Assembly (NCBI GenBank): GCA_022616595.1
Contig: JAKEEL010000148.1
Location: 1 to 18,062 of the forward strand
DNA from: Methylococcaceae bacterium
GTDB taxonomy: Bacteria; Pseudomonadota; Gammaproteobacteria; Methylococcales; UBA1147
Direction of reading: 5' to 3'
Length of the DNA stretch: 18,062 bases
In this document: positions 1 to 7,473 of the stretch, in pieces
How the letters are laid out: each line of letters opens with the position of its first letter
How positions within the stretch are numbered: the stretch's first letter is position 1
Notes under the pieces: generated by a model
What the model was told of the DNA's origin: nothing
Databases searched by the model: none
Seen by the model: only the letters and a program-made list of their open reading frames with translations
Position numbers and translations under genes: made by a program

Positions 1-311
1 AAAGTCCCGACTCTTACCGATTCCTTCTCGAGGCACTGTCCGGTCTCGAGATTGAAATGCTGCTTATACAATGGTGAGGCGACGACGACCTGCCCTTTGA
101 TATCCCCGACGACTCCGCGCGCGAGCACGTTGGCCTTGCCGATCGGGTCGTAGTTGTCGATTGCATAAACGCGCCGCTCCGACTCCAAATAAAAGATTGC
201 GACCTGATGCCCGCGGACCAAAGCACAAACGCCGGCGTTCGGTTTCAAGTCACTCGTAGCGCATACCGTGATCCATTGCAGATCCGCATTCTGTCGTGCT
301 GCTGTACTCAT
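1..311 (-). CDS. nirD: Nitrite reductase small subunit NirD (3' end outside window)
   Basis: This is the small subunit of the cytoplasmic NADH-dependent assimilatory nitrite reductase, partner of NirB. The ATG at 311 lies 8 bases after the nirB stop, with an AGGAC ribosome-binding site just upstream, so it is the second gene of a nirBD operon. The 103 visible codons begin MSTAARQNAD and contain the NirD landmarks TGVCAL-like 'NAGVCALV', 'QVAIF', 'YAIDNYDPIG', 'VLARGVVGD' and 'VVVASPLYKQHFNLETGQC'. As is usual for NirD, the Rieske-type fold has no Cys/His cluster ligands: Asp-Pro stands where a Rieske protein has a ligand motif. The family is about 105-115 residues, so only the last few residues are missing at the left edge. 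A nitrate reductase gene is often next in such operons and may lie beyond the window. Confidence 0.93.
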   Translation of the reverse strand, partial: MSTAARQNADLQWITVCATSDLKPNAGVCALVRGHQVAIFYLESERRVYAIDNYDPIGKANVLARGVVGDIKGQVVVASPLYKQHFNLETGQCLEKESVRVGT

Positions 312-319
312 CCACTGTC

Positions 320-2857
320 CTAACTGGCCAGAGCGTCCGGCATCAGCTCCCGCTCCTCTTCGGTTGCGGGCCGTAATTGACCACGCTCCTCGATGAAGAC
401 AATGTTGTCGTCTTTTTGATCGCTGTTCACAAACTGCCGGAAATGTTTGAGCCGGTTATCATCTTCGATGGTCTTTTTCCATTCGCACTCATAGGTGCTG
501 ATCACGTGTGCCATTTGCTGCTCCAATTCCGCGCAAATTCCAAGCCTGTCGTCGATCACGACAGAGCGCAGGTAATCGAGCCCGCCTTCCATCTTTTCCA
601 TCCAGACCGAGGTTCGTTGCAGTCGGTCGGCGGTTCGCACATAGAACATCAAAACCCGATCAATATATTGGATCAACGTCGCCTTGTCCAGATTGGTCGC
701 GAACAGGTCCGCGTGCCGGGGTTTCATGCCGCCATTGCCGCAGACATAAAGATTCCAGCCATTCTCGGTCGCGATGACCCCGATGTCCTTACCCTGGGCC
801 TCTGCGCATTCGCGGGTGCAGCCGGACACCGCGAATTTCAGCTTGTGCGGAGCCCGCAAGCCTTTGTAGCGGTTCTCGATCTCCACCGCGAGACCGACGC
901 TGTCATCGACCCCGTAGCGGCACCAGGTGCTGCCGACGCAGGATTTTACGGTGCGCACCGCTTTTCCATAAGCATGTCCGGTCTCGAAGCCGGCATCGAC
1001 CAGATCCCGCCAGATCAACGGCAGCTGTTCCAGACGCGCGCCGAACAGGTCGATTCTCTGCCCCCCGGTAATCTTGGTATACAGATTGAATTTTTTGCCG
1101 ACCTGTCCGAGCGCGATCAACTTGTCCGGTGTGATTTCGCCGCCCGCGATCCGGGGTACCACCGAATAGGTCCCGTTTTTCTGCATGTTGGCCAAGGCAT
1201 GATCATTGGTATCCTGAAGCGAAAGGTTTTCTCTGGTCAGTACATAATCGTTCCAGCTCGAGGCCAGCATCGACGCGACCGCCGGTTTACAGATATCGCA
1301 ACCGCGGCCGCGGCCGTGCTTCTGGAGGAGTTCTTCGAAAGTCCTGAGCTTCCCGATCCGAAGCAGATGGTACAGATCCTGCCGCGTATAGGGGAAATGT
1401 TCGCAGATGTCGGTATTGACCTTGATTCCGAGTTTAGTCAATTCCGAATCCAGAAGCGATTTCAGAAGCGCCGCGCAGCCGCCGCAGCCGGTACTTGCAC
1501 CGGTTTCGGCCTTCAGGGCCGGGATGTCCCTGCATCCCGCGGCCACGGCTTCGCAAATCCGCCCTTTGCTGACATCGTAACAGGAACAGATCTGCGCCGA
1601 GCGCGGCAGTTTGTCCGGACCGAGCGCGCCCGCTTTCGATCCATCCCGGGCCGGAAGAATCAAGCTGTCCGGATGTTCCGGTAATTCGATCCCGTTCAGA
1701 CAGTACTGAAGCAGGGTGTCGTATTCGCTTGCATCGCCGACCAAGACCGCGCCAAGCAGATGTTTTCCGTTCTGACTCACCACGATGCGTTTGTAAATTT
1801 TGGCGCGCTCGTCGGTATAGGTATAACTCAGCGCACCCGGAGTCTTGCCATGCGCATCGCCGATACTCGCGACATCGACTCCCATGAGTTTGAGCTTGGT
1901 GCTCATATCGGCGCCGGTAAACATCGTATCGCCCTGATTCAACCGCTCGACCACGGTCCTGGCCATCTGATATCCCGGCGCGACGAGCCCGAAAATCTGG
2001 CCATTCCACAGCGCACACTCGCCGATCGCATAAATATCCGGATCCGAGGTCCGGCACTGATTGTCGATTACCACACCGCCGCGCGTGCCGATCTCGAGGC
2101 CGCAGTCACGAGCGATGTCATCGCGCGGCCTGATTCCGGCCGAGAAAACGATCACATCGGTTTCCAGGGAATCCCCGTCCGCGAATGCCATCCTGTGCCT
2201 GCACGCATCTCCGTCGATAATATTCGTGGTATTGCGGCTGCAATGTACCTTCACATCCAGCGCCTCGATCTTACTGCGCAACAGGGCGCCGCCGCCGTCG
2301 TCCACCTGCACCGCCATGAGGCGCGGTGCGAACTCGACCACGTGCGTTTCGAGGTCCAGGTCCTTCAAGGCCTTTGCAGCTTCGAGTCCGAGAAGCCCCC
2401 CGCCGACCACGGTTCCGACCCGCGCGGATTTCGATCCCGCGACGATTTGCTCGAGATCCTCAATCGTTCTGTATATGTAACAAAATTCACGCGTATGTCC
2501 TGGAACCGGCGGAACGAAGGGATACGAGCCGGTCGCAAGCACCATGACATCGTAGGGAACCTCGGCCCCTTTGGACGAACGGACCAGCTTGCGGCTCCGA
2601 TCGATGGATTCGGCCCGGTCTCCGATACGAACCGTGATTCCGTGCTCCTCGAAGAACCCCGGTTTCACCAGGGAGAGGTCTTCGGCACTTTTGCCGGAGA
2701 AATACTCCGATAAATGTACCCGGTCGTAAGCCGGGCGGGGTTCCTCGCAAAAAGTCGTAATCCGATACCGGTCGCGATTCGGACTGTTGGCCAAACCTTC
2801 GAGAAAATATTGGCCGACCATGCCATTTCCGATCACAACCAAATTTTGCTTATTCAT
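320..2857 (-). CDS. nirB: Nitrite reductase (NADH) large subunit NirB
   Basis: NirB reduces nitrite to ammonium with NADH, using FAD, an Fe-S centre and siroheme-4Fe4S, in the cytoplasm. The 845-aa product matches the usual length of about 840-850. Domains in order: FAD fold starting at GNGMVG (residues 10-15), NAD-binding GGGLLG (152-157), BFD-like [2Fe-2S] domain with C424, C426, C458 and C461, a second Cys pair at C520/C523, then the nitrite/sulfite reductase half with cluster and siroheme ligands C640, C646, C680 and C684 (CVGSTWC and CTREC). The frame is open to 2920, but I place the start at 2857: MNKQNLVVIGNG is the family-like N terminus, a GAGG ribosome-binding site lies 6 bases upstream, and the upstream ATG sits inside the -24/-12 promoter. 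It is followed immediately by nirD. Confidence 0.96.
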   Translation of the reverse strand: MNKQNLVVIGNGMVGQYFLEGLANSPNRDRYRITTFCEEPRPAYDRVHLSEYFSGKSAEDLSLVKPGFFEEHGITVRIGDRAESIDRSRKLVRSSKGAEVPYDVMVLATGSYPFVPPVPGHTREFCYIYRTIEDLEQIVAGSKSARVGTVVGGGLLGLEAAKALKDLDLETHVVEFAPRLMAVQVDDGGGALLRSKIEALDVKVHCSRNTTNIIDGDACRHRMAFADGDSLETDVIVFSAGIRPRDDIARDCGLEIGTRGGVVIDNQCRTSDPDIYAIGECALWNGQIFGLVAPGYQMARTVVERLNQGDTMFTGADMSTKLKLMGVDVASIGDAHGKTPGALSYTYTDERAKIYKRIVVSQNGKHLLGAVLVGDASEYDTLLQYCLNGIELPEHPDSLILPARDGSKAGALGPDKLPRSAQICSCYDVSKGRICEAVAAGCRDIPALKAETGASTGCGGCAALLKSLLDSELTKLGIKVNTDICEHFPYTRQDLYHLLRIGKLRTFEELLQKHGRGRGCDICKPAVASMLASSWNDYVLTRENLSLQDTNDHALANMQKNGTYSVVPRIAGGEITPDKLIALGQVGKKFNLYTKITGGQRIDLFGARLEQLPLIWRDLVDAGFETGHAYGKAVRTVKSCVGSTWCRYGVDDSVGLAVEIENRYKGLRAPHKLKFAVSGCTRECAEAQGKDIGVIATENGWNLYVCGNGGMKPRHADLFATNLDKATLIQYIDRVLMFYVRTADRLQRTSVWMEKMEGGLDYLRSVVIDDRLGICAELEQQMAHVISTYECEWKKTIEDDNRLKHFRQFVNSDQKDDNIVFIEERGQLRPATEEERELMPDALAS

Positions 2858-2900
2858 ATGCGGCCTCGATCTAGCCAAAAATTCTTGAGCCTTGGAATTA

Positions 2901-2916
2901 TGCAATTTTGTTGCCA
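2901..2916 (-). promoter_or_regulatory. Sigma-54 (-24/-12) promoter of nirBD
   Basis: On the minus strand this reads TGGCAACAAAATTGCA. It matches the RpoN consensus TGGCAYRNNNNTTGCW in the invariant GG and GC, with the required 12-base spacing, and in the whole TTGCA half; only positions 6-7 deviate. The predicted transcript start is near 2890, giving a leader of about 33 bases before the nirB ATG at 2857. RpoN control is the known pattern for nitrogen-assimilation genes. Confidence 0.8.
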
Positions 2917-3349
2917 CCAATACCGGGCCGATATCCTGCTGAATTTGGCTAAAAATAGCCGATCCCCGAGCGGTATCTGCTCTAGGATCCAGTCAACTCC
3001 TCCCCGTAATGGTGCATCCGAACCCAAATAGTGCGTGGACCTGCGGCAAGGCTCGATCGTCTGAACGAAATCGAGTCCGAAACGATCGACGCCCTTCGGT
3101 TTTTCCTACCCGGCTCGGATGGATACTTCGGAATCCGGATGTCCGGGTTGTTTTCCGCAGACCGGAACCGCTCCGCAGCGCGAGATTCCAAGCAATGATC
3201 GGTTACCCGAGGCACTCACCGAACGATTCCGGGGATGGTCCAGCCTTGACTGTTTGCGCTTCAAATTGGATCAACTACGCACTGATACCGGGAGTTATTG
3301 CACCAACTTCAACGAATTGCGCTCGCGGATTTCAAATCCAATCAATCGA
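2917..3349. promoter_or_regulatory. Shared regulatory region between nirB and the nitrate transporter
   Basis: This is the core of the 579-bp divergent gap, bounded by the two -24/-12 promoters. I see no convincing gene in it. It contains a perfect short palindrome, GGCTA-AAAA-TAGCC (2947-2960). It also contains isolated NtrC-like half sites, GGTGCA at 3011-3016 and TGCACC at 3299-3304, but no full NtrC dyad that I can defend. The length leaves room for enhancer-bound activators serving both promoters. Short open frames here have no ribosome-binding site or recognisable product. Confidence 0.45.
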
Positions 3350-3365
3350 TGGCACTAAACTTGCC
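3350..3365 (+). promoter_or_regulatory. Sigma-54 (-24/-12) promoter of the nitrate transporter operon
   Basis: TGGCACTAAACTTGCC matches TGGCAYRNNNNTTGCW at all but two positions, with GG and GC exactly 12 bases apart. The expected start site is near 3375, about 60 bases before the transporter ATG at 3437. It mirrors the nirB promoter, so both arms of the nitrate cluster appear RpoN-dependent. Confidence 0.8.
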
Positions 3366-3436
3366 TCTGTTCACGGAATCTATCCGCACGACACACTGTC
3401 CGGTTTTTTAACCAATACAACGATCAGGGATCAACC

Positions 3437-4915
3437 ATGTCGAATTCCAGCCTCAATTTTTTTTCATTCAGCGGGCGCACGAAGATCCTGCACTTGACTT
3501 GGGTGGCCTTTTTCATCAGCTTCGTTGTCTGGTTCAATCACGCGCCGCTGATGCTGGTAATCCAACAATCCCTGAATCTGACAGAGGCCGAGGTCAAAAC
3601 CGTTTTGATCCTCAATGTAGCGCTGACCATTCCCGCGCGCATCATCGTGGGAATGCTGGTGGATCAATACGGTCCGAAGCGTACCTATTCCGCATTGTTG
3701 GCACTGTTCAGCATCCCTTGCTTTCTGTTTGCGTCCGCCGAAGATTTTGAACAACTTGCGCTGGCCCGCTTTCTGCTCGGCTTCGTCGGCGCCGGATTTG
3801 TGATCGGCATCCGCATGATCGGAGAATGGTTTCCGGCGAAGCAGGTCGGAATCGCGGAAGGAATTTACGGAGGCTTCGGGAATTTCGGCGCAGCGGCGGC
3901 CGCGATGACCCTGCCGAGCCTGGCTCTGATTTACGGCGGCGAGGATGGCTGGCGCTATGCGATCGGGACCACCGGCCTGATCGCGCTGGTCTACTCGGTG
4001 CTCTTCTTTTTCAATGTGTCGGACACCCCGAAGGGATCCACTTATTTCAAGCCGAACAAAAAAGGAGCGATGGAAGTCACGAGTTTCGGCGATCTGATTT
4101 TTTATATCTTGATGAATGTCCCGCTGTACGCGACCTTAACCCTGCTAACCTGGAAACTTTCGCCGGCCGAAGGCGACGTGTTGTCCATGTCCACCTGCAT
4201 CGGGGTCTACATCGGTATCGGACTGTTGTTCAGTTACAATGTCTATAAAATATTTTCTCTGAACGCAGGACACCTGAAACAACCGGTCGAAGAAATCCAC
4301 CGTTACAAATTCAAACAGGTTGCGATTCTCGACCTCGCGTACCTCGTGACATTCGGTTCGGAACTCGCGGTGGTTTCGATGTTACCGCTGTTCTTCTATG
4401 AAACCTTTCACGCCACGCAAGGCGTGACCCTGGTTCAAGCAGGACTGCTGGCCTCGAGTTTCGCCCTGATCAACCTGGCCGCACGGCCCGCGGGCGGCTG
4501 GATCAGCGACAAAATCGGACGGAAACGCGCTTTATCGACCTTTCTGCTGGGTCTTTCCTGCGGATACTGGCTCATGGCGCAAATCGATTCCGAATGGCCG
4601 GTTTTGCTGGGAGTTGCGGTCAGCATGTTCTGCTCGTTCTTCGTGCAGGCCGGAGCAGGTGCGGTGTTCGCGATGGTCCCGCTGATCAAGCGCCGCATGA
4701 CCGGACAGATTGCCGGAATGGTCGGCGCCTACGGCAACGTCGGCGGTGTCCTGTTTCTGACCGCATTATCCTTCGTTTCATCGCAGCTGTTCTTTTTGAT
4801 CATCGGCGGCTCGGCGCTCGTGGTGCTGATCGCGGTCCAGTTCATCGACGAACCTCGCGGCCACATGGCGGAAATTCAGCCGGACGGCACGGTTGAAATG
4901 ATCGAAATCGGCTGA
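3437..4915 (+). CDS. nasA: Nitrate/nitrite transporter, NNP family of MFS (NarK/NasA/NrtP type)
   Basis: This inner-membrane carrier probably imports nitrate and/or nitrite for assimilation. The 492-aa protein has about 12 hydrophobic segments. Typical NNP features are visible: an Arg in helix 2 (R68 in IPARIIVGMLVD) and another in helix 8 (R350 in NLAARPAGGWISDKIG), the positions that bind nitrate in characterised NarK/NrtA proteins, and two Gly-rich signatures, GIYGGFGNFGAAAAAM (142-157) and GAYGNVGGV (430-438). The first signature is Ala-rich where many members have more glycines. The ATG at 3437 has an AGGGA site about 7 bases upstream. Context (nirBD, shared sigma-54 region) argues for an assimilatory role. 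The symbol follows Pseudomonas usage; naming in this family is inconsistent and narK or nrtP would be equivalent. Confidence 0.92.
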   Translation: MSNSSLNFFSFSGRTKILHLTWVAFFISFVVWFNHAPLMLVIQQSLNLTEAEVKTVLILNVALTIPARIIVGMLVDQYGPKRTYSALLALFSIPCFLFASAEDFEQLALARFLLGFVGAGFVIGIRMIGEWFPAKQVGIAEGIYGGFGNFGAAAAAMTLPSLALIYGGEDGWRYAIGTTGLIALVYSVLFFFNVSDTPKGSTYFKPNKKGAMEVTSFGDLIFYILMNVPLYATLTLLTWKLSPAEGDVLSMSTCIGVYIGIGLLFSYNVYKIFSLNAGHLKQPVEEIHRYKFKQVAILDLAYLVTFGSELAVVSMLPLFFYETFHATQGVTLVQAGLLASSFALINLAARPAGGWISDKIGRKRALSTFLLGLSCGYWLMAQIDSEWPVLLGVAVSMFCSFFVQAGAGAVFAMVPLIKRRMTGQIAGMVGAYGNVGGVLFLTALSFVSSQLFFLIIGGSALVVLIAVQFIDEPRGHMAEIQPDGTVEMIEIG

Positions 4916-4972
4916 GATCACGCAATCCTTGCCGTCTGGTGAAACAACCTGAACGGTTCTGTCTTAGCCAGC

Positions 4973-6697
4973 ATGAATCCGAAACTCGAAATTTCGATCG
5001 GCCAATTCAGCGACAAGGGGATCAAGACCGACAATGAAGATTTTTATGGCTTCAGCAAACCCAATGCTTCCCAATTGATCTACAAAGGAATCGCGGTCGC
5101 GATCTCCGACGGTATGAGCGGCAGCGAAGGCGGCAAGCAGGCGAGCCGGGCTTGCATCATCGGTTTCCTGTCCGATTATTTCAGCACGCCGGATTCGTGG
5201 AGCGTCGAGAAATCGGTCCAGAAGATTCTTTCCGCGACCAACAACTGGCTGTACAGCAACGGTCACTCTCAATACCAATCGCCGAAGGGGCTGGCCGCGA
5301 CGCTCAGCATTCTGATCTTCAAGTCCAACACCGCCTATCTGTTTCATATCGGAGATTCCCGAATCTACAGGCTCCGGGAGAACCATCTCGAACAGATGAC
5401 CCACGACCACCGGATCTCCACGCCGAACGGCCAGAGCTATCTGAACCGGGCCATGGGCATCGAACCCCATCTGAACGTGGACTGCCGCAAGCTGGAACTG
5501 CAAAGGGGCGATCTTTTCGTGTTGACCACGGACGGGGTTCACGATTTCATCCCGCAAAAAACGTTGAAAGATCTGGTTCTGGACAATTCGGCGGACTTGG
5601 AGGCCGGCGCGAAAGCGATCGTCGAAACCGCGGCCGCGAATCACAGCGATGACAATCTGACCTGCCAGATCGTAAGAGTCGATTCACTGCCGCTGGCCGA
5701 CAATGCCGAAATCGCTCAGCAGAACGCGAACCGGCCTTTTCCGCCACCGCTGGAACCCGGGATGATTCTGGATGGCTATCGGATCGATGAGGAAATCCAC
5801 GCGAGCAAAAGGACCCAGATTTATAAGGCCCTCGACACCCGCGGCAATCGAACCGTGATTCTGAAAACACCCTCGATCAATTACCAGGATGATCCGGTCT
5901 ACATCGAGCGCTTTTTGCAGGAGGAGTGGGCCGGACGGCGGATCGACGATTCCCATGTCCTCAAGGTGCTCGATGCCGACCGGCCGAAAAAGTGGATCTA
6001 TTACGTAACCGAATACCTGGAAGGCCAGTCGTTGAGGCGGTGGATGGACAATCATCCGCGGCCGGACGTGAAGACCGCAATCGATCTTGCCTGCCAGATC
6101 TCGAAGGGCCTGCGTGCATTGCATCGCCTGGAAATGCTGCATCAGGACCTCAAGCCCGAAAACATCATGATCGATCGGGAGAACCGGATCAAACTGATCG
6201 ACTTCGGTTCAGTCAAAATCGCCGGGATCGCCGAGATCAGGCGTCTCGAAGATGAGGACACGATACTCGGCACGCTGAATTATTCCGCGCCGGAGTATCT
6301 GATGGGGCAGCGCTGCGATACGCGCTCCGACCTGTTTTCGCTGGCCGTGATCATCTATGAAATGCTCAACGGCGCATTGCCCTTCGACCGCGGTATGCCG
6401 GAAAAACCGGACCGTGTAAAGCTGGCCAGATTGAAATACGTGCCCAGCATCCACTTGAACGCGATGGTTCCGGTGTGGATCGACGGGGCACTCAGCAAAG
6501 CCTTATCGATCAACCCGGAACGGCGCTACGAAGACTTGAGTGAATTTGTTCACGACCTCGGCCACCCGAACCCGTTATTCCTGAACACACCGAACCTGCC
6601 GCTGATCCAGCGCAATCCGCTGGCATTCTGGCAGAGCCTTGCGGCACTGCTCGCAATCGGCAATCTGATCCTGATTTACCTGCTGACGCACTCCTGA
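4973..6697 (+). CDS. Fused PP2C-type phosphatase / Ser-Thr protein kinase with C-terminal membrane anchor
   Basis: The 574-aa protein carries two opposing signalling activities. Residues about 5-237 are a PP2C-family phosphatase with all metal-site motifs: KTDNEDFYGF (19-27), SDGMSGSEGG (45-54), HIGDSRIYRL (125-134), TTDGVHDF (185-192) and SDDNLT (225-230). Residues about 268-530 are a Hanks-type kinase: VILK lysine K298, catalytic loop HQDLKPEN (390-397), DFGS (410-413) and SAPEYL (438-443). The kinase is atypical because the Gly-rich loop is replaced by EEIHASKRTQIY and the HRD arginine is Gln. One hydrophobic helix (about 551-571) ends the protein, so it is probably inner-membrane bound with cytoplasmic domains. 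It lies 57 bp after the transporter and is probably co-transcribed. The same kinase-transporter-nirB association is known in Pseudomonas aeruginosa (the PA1781-PA1783 region). Its substrate is unknown; the transporter or a nitrogen regulator are guesses. Confidence 0.9.
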   Translation: MNPKLEISIGQFSDKGIKTDNEDFYGFSKPNASQLIYKGIAVAISDGMSGSEGGKQASRACIIGFLSDYFSTPDSWSVEKSVQKILSATNNWLYSNGHSQYQSPKGLAATLSILIFKSNTAYLFHIGDSRIYRLRENHLEQMTHDHRISTPNGQSYLNRAMGIEPHLNVDCRKLELQRGDLFVLTTDGVHDFIPQKTLKDLVLDNSADLEAGAKAIVETAAANHSDDNLTCQIVRVDSLPLADNAEIAQQNANRPFPPPLEPGMILDGYRIDEEIHASKRTQIYKALDTRGNRTVILKTPSINYQDDPVYIERFLQEEWAGRRIDDSHVLKVLDADRPKKWIYYVTEYLEGQSLRRWMDNHPRPDVKTAIDLACQISKGLRALHRLEMLHQDLKPENIMIDRENRIKLIDFGSVKIAGIAEIRRLEDEDTILGTLNYSAPEYLMGQRCDTRSDLFSLAVIIYEMLNGALPFDRGMPEKPDRVKLARLKYVPSIHLNAMVPVWIDGALSKALSINPERRYEDLSEFVHDLGHPNPLFLNTPNLPLIQRNPLAFWQSLAALLAIGNLILIYLLTHS

Positions 6698-6831
6698 ACG
6701 CGGGCGATCGTCCGCATACCCTCAATCGAATGGCCCATGCGATAGGTCTGGCCCGACACACGCTTCATCGTGCGCGGCGATTCGGTTTTTGCCTCACCAT
6801 GTTCTTTTCTTCATAACGAATAAATTACAGA

Positions 6832-6848
6832 GTTTGTTATCAACAAAC
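6832..6848. promoter_or_regulatory. Perfect palindrome, possible activator site
   Basis: GTTTGTT-ATC-AACAAAC: 7-base arms are perfectly inverted around a 3-base centre, in an AT-rich gap. It lies about 98 bases upstream of the -24/-12-like element at 6946 and about 54 bases upstream of the TATAAT at 6902. That is a plausible distance for an enhancer serving a sigma-54 promoter. No protein can be assigned to it from sequence alone. Confidence 0.4.
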
Positions 6849-6901
6849 AAGCGATCCTTTGCGAATGATCGTACATTTTCTTTCTGACAAAATAAATACC
6901 T

Positions 6902-6961
6902 TATAATACAGCATACTACAGAATCCGATGCGCCGATTTATAGTTTGGCATGGACTCTGCC
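6902..6961 (+). promoter_or_regulatory. Candidate promoter region of the double-glycine peptide gene
   Basis: There are two alternatives. A perfect TATAAT stands at 6902-6907, but no good -35 hexamer sits 16-18 bases upstream. TGGCATGGACTCTGCC at 6946-6961 fits the first half of the sigma-54 consensus fully and keeps the GG-to-GC spacing of 12, but matches only TGC in the second half. The latter would start transcription near 6972, leaving a leader of about 77 bases. The whole gap 6698-7048 is AT-rich compared with its neighbours and contains no other gene that I can support. Confidence 0.35.
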
Positions 6962-7048
6962 TTATCCATTGCAAACGACGACGCAACCACGTTGGTTTTA
7001 ACGAAAGCTTTACACAAACCCTTTTTATTCAACTCAGGAGATACGACC

Positions 7049-7378
7049 ATGACTACTTTTGAAATTCGTGATTTGGCAGCCGACAAAGAACTCGACCGTG
7101 AAGCGATGGCAGAAATCCGCGGCGGCATGTATGGGGACCTGTTCGGTGGAATCGATATACTTTCCCCGGACTTCTTCAACATGGTAACCCCGATCAACCA
7201 AGCAGCCAGTATTCCGACGATCCAGACCAACAACCTGGCTCAGGTGGACACCACGGTCGCAACCAACGGCTACGGAATCAACTACGTGAGCAACAACAAG
7301 TTCGCGGCCCAGTCGAACAGCAACTCTGTATCCGACTTCATGAATCCCTCCGTTGGTTATCCGTACCTCGTTTACTAA
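7049..7378 (+). CDS. Small protein with double-glycine leader (putative secreted peptide / RiPP-like precursor)
   Basis: This is a 109-aa protein started by ATG at 7049 behind a strong AGGAG site 8 bases upstream; the frame is open further upstream but without support. The first 26 residues look like a double-glycine leader: MTTFEIRDLA, then the charged helix KELDREAMAEI and the cut-site-like RGG (24-26). Leaders of the pattern 'ELDREAM..xRGG' are known on short proteins exported or processed by C39-peptidase ABC transporters. The remaining 83 residues are rich in Asn, Ser, Thr, Gln and Tyr, contain no Cys, Trp or His, and end in GYPYLVY. Without Cys a lanthionine or disulfide product is excluded. 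No transporter, peptidase or modification enzyme is in the window, so export is inferred from the leader alone. It is monocistronic, closed by the terminator at 7394. Other possibilities are an adhesin-like or surface small protein. Confidence 0.7.
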   Translation: MTTFEIRDLAADKELDREAMAEIRGGMYGDLFGGIDILSPDFFNMVTPINQAASIPTIQTNNLAQVDTTVATNGYGINYVSNNKFAAQSNSNSVSDFMNPSVGYPYLVY

Positions 7379-7393
7379 ACCGGCGATTCAGAG

Positions 7394-7423
7394 AAAACGG
7401 AGGCCTTGAGCCTCCGTTTTTTT
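7394..7423 (+). terminator. Intrinsic terminator of the double-glycine peptide gene
   Basis: AAAACGGAGGC (7394-7404), loop CTTGA, GCCTCCGTTTT (7410-7420) and further T to 7423: a perfect 11-base inverted repeat with a GC core followed by seven T. It begins 16 bases after the stop codon of the 109-aa gene and isolates it from the next gene. Confidence 0.93.
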
Positions 7424-7473
7424 ATTCCGCTCGGTCATCCTAAGAAGAATCAACTCATCACCGACAATCTTGT

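Noticed and set aside
377..1684. Long plus-strand open frame of 435 codons (and others at 1760-2713) opposite nirB
   Set aside because: It is antisense to a fully conserved NirB sequence, has no recognisable domain or ribosome-binding site, and is explained by codon bias of the real gene.
3064..3105. CCGAA...TTCGGTTTTT hairpin as a terminator in the divergent region
   Set aside because: It has only a 5-base stem with a 13-base loop and no gene ends just upstream; probably chance.
3009..3497. Open frame in the nirB-transporter gap
   Set aside because: It overlaps the sigma-54 promoter and the transporter start, has no ribosome-binding site and an unstructured composition.
6698..6715. Imperfect palindrome GCGGGCGATCGTCCGC after the kinase gene as a terminator
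   Set aside because: There is no T run after it and the stem has a mismatched (wobble) pair; it was too weak to call.
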